The notes beneath the pieces were generated by a model. The model worked only from the letters and a program-made list of their open reading frames with translations. It made no database searches and had not been told where the DNA came from. From assembly GCA_902795985.1 (NCBI GenBank), contig CADBNG010000136.1, forward strand, positions 1 to 10,513: a DNA stretch of 10,513 nt, given 5' to 3'. Source of the DNA: an uncultured Lachnospiraceae bacterium. GTDB taxonomy: Bacteria > Bacillota_A > Clostridia > Lachnospirales > Lachnospiraceae. Of this stretch, positions 7,679 through 10,513 are shown one piece after another; the first letter of the stretch is position 1; every line of letters begins with the position of its first letter. The translations under genes were made by a program, and so were the position numbers.

Positions 7679-7707
7679 ATTTTACAGTACGCATCCGGTA
7701 TTGACAA
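7679..7707 (-). promoter_or_regulatory. sigma-A-type promoter of the L,D-transpeptidase gene
   Basis: The minus strand carries -35 TTGTCA (7702-7707, 5 of 6 matches), a 17-base spacer and -10 TAAAAT (7679-7684, 5 of 6 matches). Transcription would start near 7672, about 40 bases before the chosen ATG. It lies in the 108-base gap after the transferase gene, so the transpeptidase and probably the rml/ABC genes can be expressed independently of the transferase. Confidence 0.65.
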
Positions 7708-7721
7708 GTAACGGATGGATT

Positions 7722-7736
7722 AAAACCGCCGGTTTC
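7722..7736 (-). terminator. weak stem-loop after the transferase stop codon
   Basis: Directly after the TAA, the minus strand reads AAACC-GGC-GGTTT followed by TTAAT. The stem is only 5 bp and the U-run is short, so at best it gives partial termination. It lies between the transferase gene and the separate promoter of the transpeptidase gene. Confidence 0.25.
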
Positions 7737-7741
7737 TGGTT

Positions 7742-9907
7742 TTACCCGATTGTTTTGTATTCCATGTCCATCATATCTGTATCACCGTTTACATTGATGC
7801 CGTACAGATGGAAATTATAGCCCACTCCGAGCGCTCCCAGATCCGCGACGCCGAGTTCCATGACATACTCTCCGTTCTCATTCTCCGTGAAGGAATGCCA
7901 CTTCAGGTCGCTCTGGTCATCGGCAGACCAGACCGCCAGGTTCAGCGCGACAACATTCGTCGGGATATTATCAAAACGGATTGTGATCTTTCCGGTTTCA
8001 TAATTGAAATCCGATACTTCAAGCGTCGGTTTGGCGTTGCCCATGGTAACGCCGGAATCATTTTCCGGATCCTCGATAACCATGGTGGTCGAGGTCAGGA
8101 AGGCATTTCTCGCAAGGCCCTGGGAGTACAGGGAAACATGGAAGCGGCCTTCCGTGTAGAAAAAGTCGGTGATCGGGACAATAACGCGGTATTCGGATTC
8201 GGATATCTTTTCCGCATTATATTCCCTGGTTTCCGTATCCCTTCCTTCCGGCCAGACGTGGCAGACCAGCGTGGTTGTGTTGTCGGGAAGCTCCACATCC
8301 TTCGCCCGGATTTCCACCGTCTGTGATTCCGGATCGTACTTTTCCACTTCAAGAACCGCGTAATCCGTACGGATGCCGGCCGTAAGGTTTTCCATAACCT
8401 CCGAACGGGAATTCAGACCCTGATCGAACAGAGCGGCTCCGTATTTCTCATAAATAGTCTGTTCCCCGGAAAAGAGGTTTGTTCCCAGTCCGAGACGGTT
8501 GCCCGGGATGGTAACGCCCAAAGCGGCCAGCGTCGTCGGGAAATAATCAAAGGTCGTGTACTGACGTTCCTGGTTGTTTACCGGTTCAATCGGGGAATTC
8601 AGGATCGAATAATAAACCGTCCGGTCATAGTTGCTTGACACTTCATCACAGTAATCCTTATCCATCGTCAGATGATCGCCGGTCAGGATAACGGTGGTGT
8701 TTTCATAAAACGGCTGTTTTTTGATCCACTCGACAAAATCAGCGACCTGACGGCTCGAACAGGCATAGACATTGGAATACTGATCGTCAAAATCGTCCCG
8801 GCAGATATTGCAGACCCATCCGTCTTCAAAATGGGTATCCACCGTCAGCAGCATGAAGTTGAAGGGTTCATCGGAGGACCCGATCTCCGCCAGTTCTTTT
8901 TTCGCCTGTTCAAAGAGAATTTCATCTTCAAAGCCCCACCAGACAAAATAGTCGCTGGGGATTACTCCCTGATCGATGTAATAGTAATAATCGTGTATGT
9001 CGAAATTGCCGTGCTGCGTAAACAGGTTTCTGCGGCCGCCGAACGTGGCGTCCGAACCCATCAGGATGGTCTGCCGGTATCCTTCATCCTCCAGAATATT
9101 GCCCAGTGTGCGGACGCTGGAGAAGAAGTCTTCCTGCAGGCTCATGGAGTTGTTGCTGATCGGAATCAGCAGGGGCAGTCCGCTTGTCTGGGAGAACATG
9201 GCGCCGACGGTCCATGTAGCGCCGGTCATGGTATGGGCCCCGTTGAGCTTTCCGCTGTTTCCTGAAAAGTTCTGGTTTTCCAGTGAAATCTGCGTCAGCT
9301 CGGGAATCACGTTCTTCGAAAACGCGCCCCCGGAGGCTTCGTCCGCAAAGGTGTTTTCCATGGATTCCAGGAAAATATAAACCAGGTTCCTCTTCTTTTC
9401 GGGGAATTCAAGGGAAACATTTACGGGATCGATATAGTTTTCGTCCATGAAGGTGGAATACTCTTCCTGGCTTTCCATATATCCGGAAAGGTCCAGCACT
9501 TCCCAGGCGCTGGCAAATCCGAACACGGCAAAAGCTCCGCCGGTCATGATTGCGGCGATCTGGAGAATATGCAGAATGGTTTTTCTTCGGTAGAGGATAA
9601 TCAGCAGAACGGCAGCCGCTGCCGCAATGATGGCGGCGGGGACCACGCAGCTGATAATATGATCGCGGACCATATCGCTGTTTGTCCCTTCCAGCGGAGA
9701 CATCAGCGTATAGATCAGTTCCTGCAGCTGAAGATTGCTCCAGGTTCTGGCGCCCCACCGGACGGTAAAGAACCACCAGAGACCGGCGGCCAGCACAGCG
9801 ATCGAAATCACGGTAAACAAAATGCCGATAATAAAGAAGAACCGGTCTTTTCCCATACGGGATTTCGGCAGGACAAGCATGGGTTCCGAATTATTCTCTC
9901 GTATCAC
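7742..9907 (-). CDS. LtaS/MdoB-family membrane phosphoglycerol transferase with two C-terminal GBS Bsp-like repeats
   Basis: A 721-residue membrane enzyme of the alkaline-phosphatase superfamily. Members transfer a phosphoglycerol head group from a lipid to an extracellular polymer (lipoteichoic acid, glucans or wall rhamnans). There are three hydrophobic N-terminal segments, about 22-48, 84-106 and 111-135, a short set compared with the five usual in LtaS. The extracellular catalytic domain starts near 172. Expected metal and nucleophile sites are visible: LES (E181), GATWTVGAMFSQTSGLPL (nucleophile T231 or T233), WG..D (325-328), TVDTH (H359) and LTGDH (D411, H412). The spaced cysteines C366, C369 and C383 look like a local structural element. 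After the enzyme domain (to about 500) come two GBS Bsp-like repeats (517-611 and 627-719), the same family as in the next gene. The start is a GTG with AGAGG about nine bases upstream; an ATG at codon 10 is the alternative. The substrate is not certain; see the GacH comparison in the findings. Confidence 0.88.
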   Translation of the reverse strand: MIRENNSEPMLVLPKSRMGKDRFFFIIGILFTVISIAVLAAGLWWFFTVRWGARTWSNLQLQELIYTLMSPLEGTNSDMVRDHIISCVVPAAIIAAAAAVLLIILYRRKTILHILQIAAIMTGGAFAVFGFASAWEVLDLSGYMESQEEYSTFMDENYIDPVNVSLEFPEKKRNLVYIFLESMENTFADEASGGAFSKNVIPELTQISLENQNFSGNSGKLNGAHTMTGATWTVGAMFSQTSGLPLLIPISNNSMSLQEDFFSSVRTLGNILEDEGYRQTILMGSDATFGGRRNLFTQHGNFDIHDYYYYIDQGVIPSDYFVWWGFEDEILFEQAKKELAEIGSSDEPFNFMLLTVDTHFEDGWVCNICRDDFDDQYSNVYACSSRQVADFVEWIKKQPFYENTTVILTGDHLTMDKDYCDEVSSNYDRTVYYSILNSPIEPVNNQERQYTTFDYFPTTLAALGVTIPGNRLGLGTNLFSGEQTIYEKYGAALFDQGLNSRSEVMENLTAGIRTDYAVLEVEKYDPESQTVEIRAKDVELPDNTTTLVCHVWPEGRDTETREYNAEKISESEYRVIVPITDFFYTEGRFHVSLYSQGLARNAFLTSTTMVIEDPENDSGVTMGNAKPTLEVSDFNYETGKITIRFDNIPTNVVALNLAVWSADDQSDLKWHSFTENENGEYVMELGVADLGALGVGYNFHLYGINVNGDTDMMDMEYKTIG
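7751..8359 (-). repeat. two GBS Bsp-like repeats at the C-terminus of the transferase
   Basis: Two protein-level repeats cover residues 517-611 (bases 8075-8359) and 627-719 (bases 7751-8029). Each has the beta-rich pattern of the family: an opening strand, then L..xVW, a charged loop, a G.Y strand, a D/H turn and a G.y..hlY strand. The second contains LAVWSADDQSDLKWHSF, close to VAVWGEKDDQNDLKWYDL in the fifth repeat of the neighbouring transpeptidase. The first is more divergent, with VCHVWPEGRD in place of the W/DLKW core. They are similar at the protein level, not obvious DNA duplications. Confidence 0.75.
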
Positions 9908-9951
9908 CTGTATAAACCTCTGGGATCAGTTATTCAAAAACACATCGAAGT

Positions 9952-9980
9952 ATTATACCACGGAACCTTTCAATTGAAAA
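9952..9980 (-). promoter_or_regulatory. sigma-A-type promoter of the transferase gene
   Basis: Read on the minus strand there is a perfect -10 box TATAAT (9952-9957) preceded by TG one base upstream, which makes it an extended -10. A 17-base spacer separates it from a -35 box TTTTCA (9975-9980), 4 of 6 matches to TTGACA. The A/T-rich stretch at 9986-9996, just upstream, could act as an UP element. Transcription would start near 9945, giving a leader of about 40 bases before the transferase start codon. Confidence 0.75.
9968..9979. promoter_or_regulatory. perfect palindrome over the -35 box, possible operator
   Basis: TTTCAATTGAAA is a perfect 12-base palindrome overlapping five bases of the -35 element at 9975-9980. 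A second palindrome, ATTTTAAAAT, lies at 9987-9996. A repressor bound to the first would block the promoter. No regulator is encoded in the window, and A/T-rich palindromes arise by chance, so the operator role is only a possibility. Confidence 0.3.
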
Positions 9981-9995
9981 CGGCCAATTTTAAAA

Positions 9996-10513
9996 TCATT
10001 TGTCCGGGGTTCCGTTTGAAATCGTCGCGTTCATACTGCCGGTCCGGTACCCGTTCAGATCCAGCGTAACGAAAAGGAAGCCGATCTTCTTCAGCTCCGC
10101 GCAGACCTCTTCGCGCATTCTTTCTTCCGCAAGCTTCGGAATATCTTCCGGCGGCACTTCGATCCGCGCTATTTTTCCGTGCATCCTGACTCTTTCCTCC
10201 AGGAAACCCCTTTCAATCAGGAACTGTTCCGCCCTGTCGATCATCTGAAGTTTTTCCCGGGTAATCTCCTCTCCGTAAACAAAACGGGAAGCAAGGCAGG
10301 CATAAGCAGGTTTGCTCCAAGTAGGAAGTCCCAGAATCCGCGAGATTTGCCGGATGTCCTTTTTTCGCAGTCCGGCTTCCCGAAGAGGACTTTTCACACC
10401 AAGTTCATCCACGGCACGAAGGCCGGGACGGTAATCCCCGAGATCATCCAGATTGGAGCCCTCCGCGGCATATTCAATACCATGTTCCCGGGCAACACGG
10501 AGGATTTCCGAAA
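9996..10513 (-). CDS. larE: LarE-type ATP-dependent sacrificial sulfur transferase, N-terminus beyond window
   Basis: LarE uses ATP to activate pyridinium-3,5-biscarboxylate mononucleotide and inserts sulfur during synthesis of the nickel-pincer nucleotide cofactor of lactate racemase and related enzymes; it is cytoplasmic. About 171 residues are visible and the frame stays open to the right edge, so roughly the first 100 residues, including the PP-loop, lie outside. Visible family signatures are EGSNLDDLGDYRPGLRA, then KSPLREAGL, PTWSKPAYACLASR and a C-terminal RVRMHGKIARIEVP stretch. The single cysteine in the ACLASR motif is the likely sacrificial sulfur donor, by analogy with the one-cysteine LarE type. 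A GTG at 10410-10412 is only an internal valine and not the start. The gene ends in TGA 88 bases before the envelope cluster and is probably a separate unit. LarB and LarC are not in the window, so the metabolic partner cannot be told. Confidence 0.9.
   Translation of the reverse strand, partial: SEILRVAREHGIEYAAEGSNLDDLGDYRPGLRAVDELGVKSPLREAGLRKKDIRQISRILGLPTWSKPAYACLASRFVYGEEITREKLQMIDRAEQFLIERGFLEERVRMHGKIARIEVPPEDIPKLAEERMREEVCAELKKIGFLFVTLDLNGYRTGSMNATISNGTPDK

Noticed and set aside
711..9907. Mobile element or recent transfer signs across the cluster
   Set aside because: No transposase, integrase, terminal inverted repeats or tRNA attachment site was seen; codon style looks even across the genes.

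Overview
All protein genes in this window lie on the minus strand, so transcription runs from high to low coordinates. Base composition is mid-GC. The content is a Gram-positive cell-envelope locus: GBS Bsp-like repeats, a cell-wall L,D-transpeptidase, an LtaS/MdoB-type transferase, a short TagH-like ABC ATPase and dTDP-rhamnose genes. This suggests a Bacillota member, most likely an anaerobic Clostridia/Lachnospiraceae-type organism. The taxonomic call is inference from gene content, not from a marker gene.

Layout in transcription order. (1) The right edge holds the C-terminal part of larE, a sulfur transferase for nickel-pincer cofactor synthesis; it looks unrelated to the rest. (2) A clear promoter with a palindrome over its -35 box precedes a 721-aa membrane transferase of the LtaS/MdoB alkaline-phosphatase superfamily, which carries two C-terminal GBS Bsp-like repeats. 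(3) A second good promoter precedes an 892-aa secreted protein: signal peptide, long acidic stalk, five GBS Bsp-like repeats, a short cell-wall-binding-like motif and a YkuD L,D-transpeptidase domain. (4) Next come rmlB, rmlA and rmlC, making dTDP-4-keto-rhamnose; rmlD is not in the window. (5) A two-gene Wzm/Wzt (TagGH/RgpCD-like) polysaccharide ABC exporter follows. (6) The last gene encodes a small protein with two membrane segments of unrecognised family. The run ends at a strong 12-bp stem terminator near the left edge.

Working model (inference): the Rml enzymes supply activated rhamnose, the ABC exporter moves a lipid-linked rhamnose-containing polymer across the membrane, and the MdoB-like enzyme decorates it outside with a phospho-polyol group, as GacH does for the group A streptococcal carbohydrate. 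The L,D-transpeptidase crosslinks peptidoglycan at the same place. The most distinctive observation is that the transferase and the transpeptidase, two unrelated extracellular enzymes, carry the same repeat family. This suggests shared targeting to one wall site or ligand. Genes from rmlC to the last gene are tightly packed, with ribosome sites overlapping or abutting stop codons. Two stem-loops sit in the rmlB-rmlA gap. No glycosyltransferase, mobile element, tRNA, rRNA or CRISPR array was seen.
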